This document shows, one piece after another, positions 22,508 through 35,684 of a stretch of DNA of 64,000 nt. Every line of letters starts with the position of its first letter. Positions within the stretch are counted from its first letter, which is position 1. The translations under genes were made by a program, and so were the position numbers. The stretch spans positions 25,668,001-25,732,000 of the forward strand of contig NC_046679.1 of NCBI RefSeq assembly GCF_009870125.1, given 5' to 3'. Below the pieces are notes generated by a model. That model searched no databases. It saw only the letters and a list, made by a program, of their open reading frames with translations, and was not told the DNA's origin. This DNA comes from Drosophila pseudoobscura (taxonomy: Eukaryota; Arthropoda; Insecta; Diptera; Drosophilidae).

Positions 22508-24299
22508 GTACTCACACAAACACAGATCGATTCGAGTACGAGTAAGTTGGCAATGGTCGACAACCAGTCTCAGGGGCTGAAAGGCGAAGAGTTGGTTGGA
22601 TCTGAGTCTGCAAAAGCCCAACAAGCGGAGAGCTCAAAAAGCACCAGAAGCGAGAGACGATATCCACAAGACCCTCTCAAACTTACAAACGGCTTTTGGG
22701 ACGTACTCAATGTATTTTCAATGGGTCCATTTTTCGGACACATTCGTACTCGTAGAGTTGCAGGTGTTCTCCAGCTCCTCTTCGAAGAATTGTCGTTTTG
22801 GATACTGGTAGTTTGTAAAATTGTTTTTGCTTTTTCTTGACTGTGCGTAGACTGCACTAGACCGTATATGTATGTGAGATACGCCCAAAGTGCATATCTC
22901 AAAACTCTTTTCTTGTGTAAAATATGAGGCAATTTACCTTACCTGAGACCGATTATCAGTTTAATTGTGCGAAGAATGAAGGGCTTGACTCCTAAAATTG
23001 GAAGTCAGTGGCCAAGTTTAGCAGCATCCTTTATTTCCTTGAAGCTTATTCGGGGTGTTGGACATGGGACGGGACTGGACTTTGGTGGGAAATGTTAGCG
23101 GCCCGCGTTTGGCAATTTGCCTGCCTGGCCAGTTAGCCATGTTGTCTTTGGCTACCAGTAAAACTGGAAACGGAATGCTGCATTTTCTCGTTTCATAAAA
23201 GGTGGAATTTCCATAAAGCCTGTGTGCCGCTGACATACAGAGAGACCAGGCTATCAGCGTCCAGGGTATCACACTCAGACGAGCCCGCCCTGAGCGGTAT
23301 ATGGCATACGCGTTTCTTGGTTCGAGATTCATGTGTTCGGGTATTGCGCAATGCGTGCACGGGGACAGACCAGACCCATAAATTGCACAGCGACAGACAC
23401 CACCAAAGATAGAGCAGCAGACAGACACAGAAGCTCCCTTGGACGGGCACTCGATCTGTAGATTTTGATTTATGTAATTGTCTTCTGAAATTCATATTAC
23501 GAGTACACCTGCTGACCATTGGGGAGGATCACAGGCTTCAACTGTGCCCGATATAAACCAATCGCATTATGAAAACGTCGGGCCGCTTTGCACCTGAGCA
23601 CTTTGTCTTGGTTACTGCGCCCAGCCTCGGGGTCGACAGTGAAACTGGAAGTGAAAGCGTGGGCTGGACAGCCTGAGCTGAATTCTCCCATCTGCCATCT
23701 CTCATCTCTTATTCACATATTTCATCTGTCCTCATTGTAGTAAAAATGAAAATCACGCGACAATCTCAAAACTGTCAAAACTCCTTGGGACGCCTCGGAT
23801 GGAGCGTCTCTGTTTCCACGGATATGGTTGAATTATGGCGTTTTTATGCTGGGCCGATTCTATGCGCTTCTATTCGACGGCTGCGTACCTGTCCACTGGC
23901 AACATTCCACAAAATAATCATTTCCAAGTCGCACCGCATTCGTATGCAAATCGAGCGCTGTGCCGCATTTGCATGCAGAAGGCATATGCATGATGGTTGT
24001 ACAACTTTGGCTGGGGCAAGAGACTGACAGTGTCTAGGCCCAACCCCAAGCCCAAGTCGGGACAGCACTCTTCGTTTGCTGTGGGAGGCCAGTCCATGTG
24101 CCATGACTGCTTCCAGCTTCGAGCCGCCTCCGGCTCCGCTTCAGCCTCGAAGCACGGTGCCAATCAATCCAAGTTGAGCGACGTTGCATTCCCGCATCCC
24201 AATGGACTGTTGGGTGTGACAGGACACAGCCAGCTTAGCCACAAGATGATCGCCACCCGGAGGAAAGATCTCTATTGTTCTTCGTGCTTCCGTTAACAA

Positions 24300-24314
24300 T
24301 TTATTATATTTATT
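24300..24314 (-). terminator. Poly(A) signals of the PTB-domain gene
   Basis: Two minus-strand AATAAA hexamers (plus-strand tttatt at 24300-24305 and 24309-24314) about 630 bases past the stop at 24939. They would give a 3' UTR of about 0.65 kb. Confidence 0.5.
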
Positions 24315-24938
24315 GTACATATTGAAATGTATACGAATATATGTGTGTATATGGATAGTTCTGTTCTTCTATTTCATGACCCTATTTTACGATACTAATG
24401 TGAACAGAACGAAATGCGGGAGTTACTCTCCACTCGATAGAATATTGTACATTTGTGATCGATCGCCTTTGACGCCAGTCGGAACTTATCTGTTCATTAG
24501 TTCGTTCGGCCGGAGCTTGCAGTGGTCAAGCAGTGGAGTTATATTATTCTACACTATGTATTATGATGGTTAAAGTACAAAGTACGCTGTTTCATGTATT
24601 CATGGATACATCCGCTAACGGATTTACTTATAGCATAAACCTAATAAGGCACACATATTCATTGATTAAATTGGATTCAATGTTGGAATTCTCAGGACCT
24701 CGCCCTCGCTGGTCCGTTGCCTCCTGTCTCTACTCGTATATCTGCCGTATGATGACCTGACCGCTTCTTGTGTTTGCTGTAGAGGGGGACCGAGGTCGAG
24801 GTCAGCCCGCAGCTTCGATTGGTTCCCTTTCTAATTTGACCAGCATCGCTAAACGTTGTTTAATCCTATGCACTTCGGCTTAGTGCGGTCCAGAAGTACT
24901 CGTACTCGTACTCGCATTGCAACAGATCCGCCCAACTC

Positions 24939-27900
24939 CTATCTTCGTGGCTTGCCGAAGCTACTGGAGGGACCCAGGGGCCCGTATATGGCATGCGGAT
25001 GCGGATGTGGATGCGGATGTTGATGTGGATGTGGGGGGTGCGCGTGGGGATGCGGATGTTGTCCTCCGCCGTTCGTCATCGTCATAGCGGCCTGTTTGCG
25101 TTGCAGAGTGCTCGGTCCCATCTGTCGCTCGCCATCGTTCAGATCCAGGCCCGCCACCATCTGCGCGATCTCGCGCTCCTTTTTCATGTCCGGTGGGTTG
25201 AACTGCAGGCTGGCCAGCGATCCGTGGCTGCGACTGCGGTGCTCCTGGCGGATGGAATAGCTAAAGGCCCGCTCGTTCAGGTGCCCCTTGCGCTGCAACG
25301 AAAGACTTACTTGAATCACAGCATGTAAGAGACCCGTCGAGGAGTTGACAACCGCCACGTTGCCCTCTAATGAGAGCCCACGAAGGACGGCCTTAGAGGC
25401 TGACTTACCTTGTAAATTCCTGTGCCTCCTGGCGACGGGGACTCGGCCCCCGAGTTGCCAGAGTCATCCAGCCCGTTGCCCATCGACGCCGCCATTTTCC
25501 GACTGGACATTCCCAGCGGACGCGGCTCCCCAATCATCGACTGCGACATCTGCGGCGGCGGGACGCCACCCATGGCCTGCTGCTGGTGGTAGGCATATAT
25601 GGGGGGCACTATGGGCATTCCCACGGGAACTCCGCCTCCACCGTTCTTCTTGTCCTTCTTCTTCTTTTTGCTGGTCGAGCGCGATGGCTGCAGTGTTGCG
25701 TACTGCTGGGGCAGCATGACAGGGATTTGAAGGGGTGGCATGCCGCCCATGTGTTGGTGTGCCGCATGGTGCATCATATGGTGTTGATGCGTAAGCTGCG
25801 GCGGATGGTGGGCCAGGTGACTGGGTGGCGGTGGACCGGGGGGGAAACCCCGATGACTGATGGTGTGATAGCGGGCAGAGTGCGGCCCGAGTCCGTGTCC
25901 GTGTCCGGACACAGGCCCGTAGATGACGCTGCCGGGACCGGCAGAGCTCTGAAGGCCAGAGCGATGCATGGCGGCAGGGTGCATGGGCTTCGGTCTGATG
26001 AGGGTGCCCGACAGGCTTTGGCTCCCGCTGGACTTGGACGACTTCTTGTCGCGCTTCTGCTTGCGCTCCTCCTTGACGGGGGGCGGAGGTACATCGATGG
26101 GGGCACTAATCTGGCGGGCCCGCAGCGGCCTGCCCAGGGTGGAGGTGTTTCCTGTGAACATCTCGTACGGACTCTCAACGGGCACCCCGATGCTGTCCAG
26201 CTGATCCTGGGACCCACTCCACACCTTGTGGTTCTCATCCCCGTTGTACAGCGAAGCATCGCCGTCGTCCCCGGTCACGTTCAGGTCAGCGCTGCTCCCG
26301 TAAACTGCAAGAATACCAAATACCAAATGCGTTTCTTTAATACAGGTCTAGAAGAGCACGGAACGGTCAGCCAACTAAAGTTATTTTTACAAAGGTTGAT
26401 CATATTTTCAATACCCGTTTATTGGTGGCGGATACCCAAAGCCCGGGTTGTAATTTATACATTTATTTTTAACGACTTATTGATTTGACTATCTTAAAAT
26501 TGAAGATTATTTTCTGATATACATAACTCCTAAGTGATTGCTAATGTCACAGCTTGTGATCGACGTGAAGCTTCAGTAAACTTATGCCTCTGTCAGGCAA
26601 AGTGCTAATGAAAATGAGCTTTGTAAGACTTCTCTCGACCTTCATGGCCGATACTTGGCTATTGATATTCGTTGAGGGATTCAACAAGGGCGCGAGACCT
26701 TGGGCACTGGGCACGGGGCACTTGTCGCCTTTCGAGCTGCCGCTCAAGGCAAATTGCTGATTCATTAGCCAAACCCAGAGAAGAGGGTGGGGTGGGGTTG
26801 GGGTGGAGTGTTGGACCTCTGTGCAAAGCATTGGAATACAAATCAGCCAAAATACTGGAAATTAGCTGAGCGCGTCTAATCCAAGTGGACGGAAACAGGC
26901 CAAGACCATAGAGCGCCGCAGCGGCAGAAGCATTCAAATTGTCGACTGGTCGACTGCGATCGCGATCGCCGCCCGTGCTCGGTTCGGTTCGATTCGATTC
27001 AACTGTGGTATTTCTTGGCCGCCGCCTCTATCGTACTCGGCTCGGGTACTGCGGTACACTCACACAGAAACAGACACATTTACTTACATATATATATATA
27101 TACTCGTATGTATGTACGTACACAGAGGCCGCAGTTGTCGCGGTTCTGCATCGCATTTGGGCCACGGCGGCAACGGTTTTGTAATAAATAACGGTAATTT
27201 AATAACTTGAACGTGGCTACACCTGCAGCTGTCTGTCGTATACCCCAAGCCCCCCGCTTCCCAGCACAATTCGGACACTGCCATTCAGTGCCAGTGCCAG
27301 TGCCAGCTCCAGTCCAGAGACCCACTCCCAGAGACCCACTCTGTTCGGCAAACGACAAACCGACGAGTCACCTTGCGAGCGTATTTCGTCTCTTCCGTGG
27401 CTGCCTTTGTACAAGTACAAGCCATGCCATAATTTTGTTTGCGTCCACCGTTTTTCTGTTTCTCTGCTGTGTGCTTTCCGCTTTTCTGGCTTTTCTGGCT
27501 TTTCGTTGGCTACTCGTATTCTACTCAGTGGCTTGATTGCCTCATCCTCATACGCCCTAAGACATCCACTCGGCCGGAGGTATATTGACCCCCAGCTGCG
27601 GAGCTGTACAAGGGAACATATGTGGAACCATTACTCTGTTGCTCTTACGCGCAGGGAATGTAATCTGCGTAAGTGGCTGCGGAAGTCCGGCGGATTTCCA
27701 ATTCCCGCTTGCTGCATTGGCTCCGGTTCGAAGGAAGCGCCGATACTTATGTATCTAAGAAAGACTGCGAAAAGTTAATTACTTTTACAGCCCGTGGAGT
27801 CCGGGGAGTCGATCTTTAATCATTTCCCATTTCGCGCGCTCCTGTTTTGTTCGGGGCCATTACGCGAAAATGTTTCAACAACCTTGCTAGTGCCTATCCC

Positions 27901-30900
27901 CCAGTCGGACTTATGTCATAATCGATGGCGGTAGAAGTAGCTGCAGCTAAAAGCAAAATTGAGACTCTCACTTACGTCCAAAGCACATGGGGACAGGGGA
28001 GAGCGGCCTGTGGGCATGCGTGCGTGAAAATCGTATTTCCACGTTGCACTGCGCTGGGAAAGGGGGAGGGGAAGGTGCACTCGAGCTGAGGCAAGGCAGA
28101 TTCGGTGCCTGCCAGAGAAGCAGCCGCCGATGGATGGAAAAGGCAACTTGAAATAAAGTCGAAATATCACGTATCCAAAGTTCGCCAAAACACACTGGCT
28201 GGCATTTAGACGAGCCACTCAAATTCCAGCCACTCGGGCGGAAGAGGAGTGGCAACAGCAGCAGCCGCTTCGCCTTTCGGTGGTGCAGCTGCAGCGGCAG
28301 CGGCTAGCAAGCCGAGTTCTCCTACCATTTTCCATTATTGCCTTTGGAGATCGTGGGCTCGAACCCAAAGTCGCAGCTGCAGAGCGAAATCTAGGCCGAA
28401 CATGCCAGCGTGGAATGCCAGACGAATGACTAACAGCACCGCACTCTGGTGGATATCAGTATTGTATCTGCAGTGCGAGGAGTACCTCGAAAACAATAAA
28501 ATGAAAACGGAACATCGGAATACAGTCTATCCCTGAACGCCTGAATGCCTGATGAATGAATACGAGTACTTTCGTTTGGATAACTCGAATGTATCTCGTG
28601 CTTATGCCGTGAGAGGTCACTTTCGAGACGAGGTATCTTCCGCCAACTTTTCTTATGATCGCATTAAAAAGAGCGGCTGTAAGTGCAAGCCATTTCATCC
28701 AAATTAAAATAATTATGCAAAGTGGCGTGCATGAGCTACTTATTCGGCATATGTATATGCACACACCTGCACATTGTACATACATACGTACGAGTCATAA
28801 ACTTGTATAGATATCGTATGGACTCGTACCTCAATTGTCAACGACAATGCCTTCACAGATAGAGAGGAAGAGAGGGAGAGAGCTTCCGAGAGAAACCGCG
28901 ACTTCAGATGGCAACTGCAAGTGGGTCAAACATGATCAAACATTCACATGAACTACGATATGTACGGATGGAGAAGGAGCCGTGAGTGCGCCGAGATTAC
29001 AGGTAAATCTGAAGGATCGCGTAGTCAGATTTTTATAATCGAGTTACGATCAAAGTCACCTCGGAAAAAATACAACTACCCGCAAGACAATGTTGCAAAG
29101 TGGCCAAGCGGGCCGGCTGTTGCATGCAACCGAGTCATTCAACTGCAACTGGATTTCGGTTAATGTGTCCCGTCTTTTTTTTGCTGCCCCGCTCCCTCTG
29201 GCTCTATGTACTACCATTTTCTCCATCCCCTTCCCCATCCCCGTCTCTTTTTCTAGCCACTTTGCATAATAATAATGCAACAGTGGCAGTAGCAGTGGCA
29301 GCAACCAGCACAGAGATCGTTTGCCAGATGGATGCAGACGCTGATCGTAATAGCCGCGCAGAAATATTGCATCGCCAGCGGAAGCCGGTCTCTGGCTGGA
29401 ACTGGAGTCTAAAACTTGACTAGCAACAGAGGCTGCGGCAGTGGCAGCTACAGCGGCAGGTTGCATTCAAAAATGTACGAGCACAATACTCTTGTCATGG
29501 TCAAGTGGTCAGGCATTCCCAAGACGATGAAGACAGCGACACTTTCAAACCTAATGAACGGTTTCTTGCACATTCTGCCACAGTGGTCTTTCTGGAAAAC
29601 GGTAGTGCAGTTCATACAAGAATCCGTGGGAGGAATCCCATCAGCGCCACCCAGGAAAGGAAAAACTGCTCTAATTTCCCAAAAAAAGCACAAAAAACAC
29701 GAACGACCAAGTTTTGGCAGATGATAATGGGGATAATTGTATGTGAGGGACTGTCGGACTGCACGCTTATACGAGCCTCTGAAATGTTTTCTAGGCCTAC
29801 AGATTGGACTGTCGAACTGGAGCCTGACTTGTGGCAGGTAGCAGCAAACTTGTTTTCTGGTTGATACTCGTATTTGCTGACTTGCTGCAATGCCACCCAT
29901 ATGTGACCACGGGTCTTTCGTCAAATGAAATGAAATGATTGAAAATGGGCTTGCCAGATTGCATCTGATTGGGGATGAAGGGGAAGTTGCGATACACACT
30001 CTCCGAATGCACTCAGCACGCTTTCTTGCCATTGAAATCCATTGGAATTGGTCTGGCTAATTAACACGATCCACTGTGAGTGTCGCTCTAATGAAAGCAA
30101 AACGCAATTACCTGACATTCCCACCTCAATCCGATCTGATCCGACCCGAAGAGAACCGACCTCGTTCCAGTCTCAAAGATCTCGACAGCGACAGCGACAG
30201 CCAGCGGCAAATTAAAAATGTTAATGAATAGAAAATCGCACACTAACACACACGCCGCTGCATATATGTAGTCTTACTCGTAGGATTGTCGTAGACGGAG
30301 ATGAAGATGAGCGTGCTCCACGGTAGATTTGATCATTTCTCGGCTAAAGTTTCACTCAGAAACTCACACATTGACGTGTTTTGTCGACCCCTCGCGACTT
30401 CCAGTATACATACATATATATACATTGGTTTGGCTGCCTCTACCTTCCCACCGCTCGCAGCGAATGGCTCCCCAATGGGAGCTACTCATAAGAAAAAGGG
30501 AGCATTAGCCGAAAATTTTCTCACGAGCTCATCTTGATTTACGTAAACTCGCCGAGCGCATATGCATGTGCCACTGCCCCATGCGCCATGCCATGCCCCT
30601 GCCAACCATCGCAATTCCAGTCTCCGCTGCTCCTCCGCAGCTGCGTTGGCGGCACCTACATATGTCGGCGACCGCTAATCTGCACGCGACCACAGTTCCC
30701 AACAACCAAAAACTCAACTTGCCGCACCGGCAATACATCATGTCGCGTCCATGTTCTCGAGGGGGCCGCATCCACGTCCACGTCCACGTCCATGGCGAAG
30801 AAAGGCCGGAGGTGTCGGTGTCCCCTTCGTTGGCCAAGAGTGCCAGAGAGTGGCCAAGAGGCTGTGAGAACCAAACAAAGCAAACAAACGTCTTGGTGTA

Positions 30901-33284
30901 ATAAAATTCCAGCGGAGGAATGGGCTTTCATTAATTAGCGGACCGCTTGCTGCAAGTCACTTGATTCGGTTCTGATGAAGATGCGAAAGTCCGGGGAATT
31001 AGCATGTGAATGAAGTCACGCCCATAATCGCTTCCCTCACTCTGCGGCCTGGTCGTACGAGTAGGCATCGATATACGAGTATATCGATTCGAATGCGTAA
31101 GCTGGCAGAGCTAACGATGGTCGATTCGGACGATGTTATAAATACTCTAATTACAATGAAAAGAGGGAAATGTGCGTTTTGAGTATACATATGTACTTCC
31201 GCCAATTAAACAAAATCCAGTTTAGCTAATGGCTCTTAAAGTATATATAAATGCACGCGTACTTTCCTCGACACGAAGCAACTACCTTTTTATCGCCGGC
31301 ACTCATAGAGCACAGGGGATAATGGCATTACTTATTTTCGTCATTAATTCATTATTAAGTGAATGGATTAATTTACTCTTCAATGAAAACGAAAATACTT
31401 TGTTTTCCTGTATCTGGTGGATTGACTTTAGGCAGACCGATAACGTTTTTCATATTTTCAGCTTTCTATATGCAAACACACTGCCGGGGCATGTATAATG
31501 TATACATGGGAATTAGCGACTAGGGAGTGGGATTTGGTACTAGCCAAGTCAAAGTCGAAAGCGAAATTCGGCTAATTCGAATGCCAAGCTAGAGATCGCG
31601 ATCGTGCTTGTTTGCATTCGCGGCAGTCAGAGATGTGATAGGAAACAGACACGAGGCAGGGCTGCTTTCCTCAGTTTCAGCAATTTACATGGTAATTATC
31701 ATAACTTTGCCATAGCTGGGGCGACAGAGAAACAACTGAGTCGTAAACCGGTGAGTTTTTACCTGTCTCATCCCGGCTTGGCCTGTCCGTCCGCCAGTCT
31801 GTCTGTCTGTCCGTCTGGTCGCCATCGTTGAAATTTAAATGAGTGGAAAGTGTTTGGAACGCAGCGAAACAGCGGATAAGTGTTTCTCTCTGTTGGCAGA
31901 CTTTGAAGACGTCACCAGAGCTATTGTCGTTCGCGTCATCGTTTCACCATCCATCGCGGCCAGGTTCAGTCTCAGTCTCAGTCGCAGCCTCTGTTTCTGT
32001 TTTCGTCTCTGGGATGGCTATGGCTCTTGCCGGAGACGAATGTCCGATCCGGCTGTCCAGCAACTGAACGTCGATACGGAATGCCTGGACTGCACCCAAG
32101 TACTACCAGCACTGTCCAACAATTTCTATTTTCCAACAGCGTGAAAGGTGTGTCCGAGTGCCCATGAGACACGTTTCTGGTGACTACCAGTACCTGTTAC
32201 CACTAGTACCAACAACATTCAAGGTGAGGCTCATCTCTGCGATGCCGTTGGCTGTGTTGACCAGCCTGTCGATTGCTGCACCAGCACCGAGATCACCCTG
32301 AAGGTGGGATGTGTAGAGGCCAGGCCGTCGACTCAGGCCAATACATAATTAGCTGGCGCGTCATCAGCGGGTAACTGTACCAGGCCAGCCCCGCGTAACT
32401 GTATGCGGATGACGCAAGCGGACTTGACAAAAGACTTTTGCAACAAACTTGTTGCACAGATACATAATATGCGAAGTATGTAGATACTCACAGTTCTTGA
32501 CGGACGTGTAGCCCTCCGCGGCACTGCCAGTGCTGCCGCCGTTCATGCCGTTCGGGCCATGACCGTTGGATGCGCGCCCCAGGCTGTTTAGCGTCGTTGT
32601 GCTGCCGGCTCGGGACCTCCAGCCGCCCTGGGCGGCGAGGGCCAGATGATGGCTTCCATGTCCGCTTCCATTGGCCAGTCCGACGCTGGCCAGGTCGCCG
32701 TTGGACTTGCTGCCGGCGGCACTCTTTAGTGTGCCGTAGACGCTGCTGCTACCTCCACCCGTCGTGCTGCCCGTCTCCAGCTGGCGGGCGTACGAGTTGT
32801 CGGCATAGGCGTGGAAGCAGCACCTGACTAGAGCGTTGGCCGCAGCCTCCCGTTTGCAGATGAACACGTGGCACTCGAGCACCTTGATTCCAGTGGTGCG
32901 GCGTAGGATTGCGGCGAAGATGGGGGGATGCTGGGCCCGTGGCATGCGGGCGAAGGGCGAATCCAGTGGCAGGAACTTCGGCTCCGGATGAGCGTTACCG
33001 CGCTCCGGAATGAGCACCTGCCGCACGGCTGCGCAGTAGTGGAGGGACTCGATTGGGAAGAAGCGCGTGATCTGCTTGAGGTTTTCGTCCACGTTCTCCA
33101 GCAGAATGCCGTTCGACCAGACGCTCAGCCAGCTGTCGATGCCCTTGGCGCCCACGGCCCCCTCCGAGGGGTAGAGACTGCGCAGCGGCTCCTGAATGCC
33201 CTGGAGCCCGTCCTTGCTCTGGCGCGGCACTGCGCTACCCAAATAGAGCACGCGGCAACGGCAAATGGGCGTGGAGTCTCCCAT
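24939..33284 (-). CDS. PTB/PID-domain adaptor-like protein
   Basis: Three coding exons, 32492-33284, 25409-26304 and 24939-25292, join in frame to 680 residues; the first intron is 6.2 kb. Residues about 8-170 have the look of a phosphotyrosine-binding (PTB/PID) fold: an opening CRCRVLYLGSAVP strand, then GIDSWLSVWSNGILLE and the closing helix with FICKREAAANALVRCCFHAY. Such domains dock NPxY-type peptides or phosphoinositides in cytoplasmic adaptors. The remainder is disordered: a Ser/Gly-rich linker, two lysine-rich patches (one with KKKKKDKK), Pro/His-rich stretches, and a C-terminal run of alternating His-Pro before the end at GKPRR. I place the start at 33284 because it opens directly into the PTB strand and follows a short 5' UTR intron. 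I recall a D. melanogaster PTB gene, CG12581, near beta-Man and Dsk; this is probably its orthologue, but I did not verify it. Confidence 0.85.
24980..25055 (-). repeat. His-Pro-coding hexamer repeat in the last exon of the PTB gene
   Basis: On the plus strand GCGGAT/GTGGAT-type hexamers recur about ten times. On the coding strand they encode alternating histidine and proline. The hexamer keeps the frame when it expands or contracts, so length is likely polymorphic. Confidence 0.75.
28861..28892. promoter_or_regulatory. GAGAG-rich patch, possible GAGA-factor site cluster
   Basis: Several overlapping GAGAG motifs within about 30 bp (agagaggaag agagggagag ag). GAGA factor (Trl) and CLAMP bind such runs. 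It could also be just a purine microsatellite. Confidence 0.35.
31067..31088. promoter_or_regulatory. Perfect 22-bp palindrome with paired CGATA motifs
   Basis: ATCGATATAC, spacer GA, then GTATATCGAT: two exact 10-bp inverted arms. Each arm contains CGATA, the motif bound by BEAF-32 and overlapping the DREF site; BEAF-32 prefers paired CGATA motifs. It lies inside the large intron, so an insulator or promoter role is an inference. Confidence 0.4.
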
Positions 33285-33285
33285 T

Positions 33286-33361
33286 CTCAGAAGTATTTGG
33301 AAGATTCGAAAATTCCTTGTGCCCAGAACAAAGGGCCTCAACAACCGAATGGATGGCTTAC
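33286..33361 (-). other. Short 5' UTR intron of the PTB-domain gene
   Basis: A GTAAGC donor at 33361 and a TTCTGAG acceptor one base before the start codon define a 76-bp intron, a typical fly length. It places a 5' UTR exon upstream of 33362 that I cannot bound. An open frame runs through the intron and would add 20 residues to the N terminus, starting at 33344; splicing would remove it. Confidence 0.5.
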
Positions 33362-33521
33362 GTTTCGATCGCTACGTAGTGGAGCTTCGAGTTGCTTGCT
33401 GCTGGTAGCAGGCAGGGGCAGGGGCAGTGACGGAGGCGCGGCGACGGCGACGGCGACGGAGACCGAACCCGAACCCGAACAATGTGGATTTTCTGGTTTT
33501 GCTCTGTGTGTTAGCCAAGTC

Positions 33522-33544
33522 TGTGTGTGTGTGTGTGTGTGTGT
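33522..33544. repeat. TG dinucleotide microsatellite
   Basis: About eleven TG units, near the presumed 5' UTR of the PTB gene. GGCGAC and CCCGAA hexamer runs lie just to the left (about 33436-33480). Confidence 0.85.
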
Positions 33545-34368
33545 TCGTTCTTAACTTTTCGCTGATGTAAGCGGGTATTTCTTGGGCACTCACAGACACA
33601 GCCACACGGGCACACAAGCACGGACACTGACACACAATATCGGGGAAACACCAACACACGCGGGGGCACACGCACACTCGTCCATAGCGGTGTAGACAGA
33701 GCCACACACACAGGCCAGCCCTGGGCTCGGCTAGACTTTTCAATTTTCAATTTTATTCTCGATCCCGAAATTTGGCTCAAAGAATTCGTAATGCCGTTGT
33801 GTCACTTGGAATAATTCACTAGTTTCGATGGCTGGCCTAGCTTCTCCGTCGTCTGCTGCGTCCCAAGCTTCAGTCACACACTCGCGTACCCTCAACACAC
33901 ACTCACTAGCGACGAGACACTCGAGATTGCGATTGAGACTCACTTACACAGTGGAGTCGGGCGCTCAATCAAGTCAAAAAACAAATATGGCGTCATGGGA
34001 TTCTGATTTTCAGGTTTCCGTTTTGCATTCACTATGCGTATTTATAGATCTTTTCAGCCGTTGAATGCTAATGAGCTGCTGTGGCCCAATGTCTGCTGAT
34101 TCGTTGGCCTTCTTGGCTTGGCTTAGATCGGATCTCTTGAGTCTTCGGATCTTCGACCGCTTGGAACTTGTGCACGCGACCGTGTCTCACTGAGGAATGA
34201 AATGAATAGAGATCTGAGGCCGCTGCCTGAGTCTGTCGAAGTCGCTCGACGCTCTCAGCCAGAGCCGCTACTACCTGTTTCTGACCGGCCGTGCGAGAGC
34301 AGGTAACATATCATGTGAATTTGTCTCTCTTCGCAGCTGAACACTTGTGATTCAGCTACCTAATGGAT

Positions 34369-34951
34369 AAAACGTACAATAAACAATATATCCCTAGTTC
34401 CGCAAAATCTATATGATCGAACTTTATAAACTGTCGTATTTATTTATTGTAACGAGCCTTTCTGGCTCGCCCGAGTGGCAGCTGGGCTAACCTCGACTAC
34501 AAATCAGTACAGAACATACCGCTCTTAGTTCTAGGCGTTTTGCAAATAGAGTTTGCATGTGCAAGGATGGTAATTTTGAAGCGAGTAGGGATTGCACCAT
34601 TTTTAAAGATTTTTAAGCAAAAAAGGCAAAAGCCAGTTCGGATTTGGATTCAACATTTCCGAATGTTGCGGAAACTTTTACCAATGTTGCTAGCCCAGAA
34701 TGTTGGCACAGAAAAATGTTTCCGCATCACATTCGTCTATAACGATGACAATACCGATATGGCAAAAAACTACAGAAAAAATGTGTGTAACGCCTAGAAG
34801 GAAGCGTTTCCGACCCCATAACGTATTATGTATATTCTTGATCAGCATCAGATCTCAAAGAAGAAAAGAGCTGGAGCAACCAAATTTTGTATACAGACTT
34901 CTGCAAAAACGTACAATAAACAATATATCCCTAGTTTCGCGAAATCTATAT
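34369..34951. repeat. Pair of 46-bp direct repeats around a mini-me/DINE-1-like fragment
   Basis: A 46-bp sequence beginning AAAACGTACAATAAACAATA occurs at 34369-34414 and again at 34906-34951 with about two mismatches, 537 bp apart. Between them lie words also found in the element at 44.4-45.1 kb, in the opposite orientation: a caaccaaattt(t/g)gtat word, an ATTCTTGATCAGCATCA word and a block reading GGAAGCGTTTCCGACCCCAT. It is probably a degenerate, reverse-oriented mini-me/DINE-1-family copy with duplicated flanks. A small hairpin (CGAGCC, TTCT, GGCTCG) lies at about 34454-34469. Confidence 0.5.
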
Positions 34952-35684
34952 ACTCGATATCACACTGAATAAGGTTTGTTTCAAAATGTTGACACGCCCT
35001 GCAGAATCGTGAATAGGGTTCCCATCTACCAGATTTCAGAATCTGAAGATCGGATCGTAACGCCGCACAGTTAGACATACGCATAATAGAGAATTTTTCA
35101 TAATTTTCAAATATCGAATCTAATTAAAATAGTCGGAGTTATGGAGGTGTAGGATATTTAATATATCTCTTTGAAGGACATGCGATATGTATGTATCAAT
35201 GAAAGGTAATCAGGAAAGGAAATCATAGATCAAGAATATTTGGGTCAAAAATAATATTGTTAAAAAAGGATACTCAACATATCTTCATTTTTGATTTATA
35301 AAATAAATGTTACGGAATAACTCTTATTTGCAACTTTTAATTTTTTTTTATAAATTTAATTAATTAAAAATAGTGTAAATTCTCATTTGTATTAAAGAAA
35401 ATCCGAAATAAGTGTAATTTTTGATTTTTTCAATACAAATTTTGATATATAAGTTTTTTACATTGATTTATTTAGGTACAATTTGCATTTAAAACTCTTA
35501 TTCGCTGTCCCTGGTCATTATGAATATCTTTAATAGTGTTGATATAGGCTTCTTTTATAGAAGTTAGCTTTTCTGAATTGTTTTTCTTTTGCTAGACAAC
35601 CGAAAATCTTTAAATTTCCATTAAATCTTTAACATGTAATTAATATGGACACTTAACTTACTATTAGCAATTAACATAGCGAGC

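Larger units (their letters stand above)
19799..24298. other. Non-coding interval upstream of Dsk
   Basis: About 4.5 kb without a recognisable gene. It must contain the Dsk enhancers. A CA/TG microsatellite lies at about 22484-22510. A minus-strand frame at 22054-22302 (82 codons) has fairly even amino-acid use but no signal peptide, domain or splice context that I recognise. The region from 23.0 to 24.3 kb has several short open frames on both strands that look accidental. Confidence 0.5.
26305..32491 (-). other. Large first coding intron of the PTB-domain gene
   Basis: Donor GTGAGT at 32491 and acceptor TTCTTGCAG before 26304. No nested gene is evident. It holds a GAGA-rich patch (28861-28892), a perfect palindrome with two CGATA motifs (31067-31088), a CCACGT hexamer repeat near 30772 and many TACTCGTA-type octamers. 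Its size compared with the other introns suggests it carries regulatory elements. Confidence 0.65.

Noticed and set aside
25586-26488. A 300-codon plus-strand open frame
   Set aside because: It is antisense to the second coding exon of the PTB gene, where GC-rich codon bias opens the opposite frame; the translation has no domain or sensible start.
28350-28370. A tRNA-like B box (GGGTTCGAGCCC on the minus strand)
   Set aside because: The seven bases after it find no complementary acceptor arm 60-80 bases upstream and there is no anticodon stem; not a tRNA.
33285-33344. A 20-residue N-terminal extension of the PTB protein
   Set aside because: It lies within the predicted 76-bp 5' UTR intron and lacks conservation-like features, so I start the protein at 33284.
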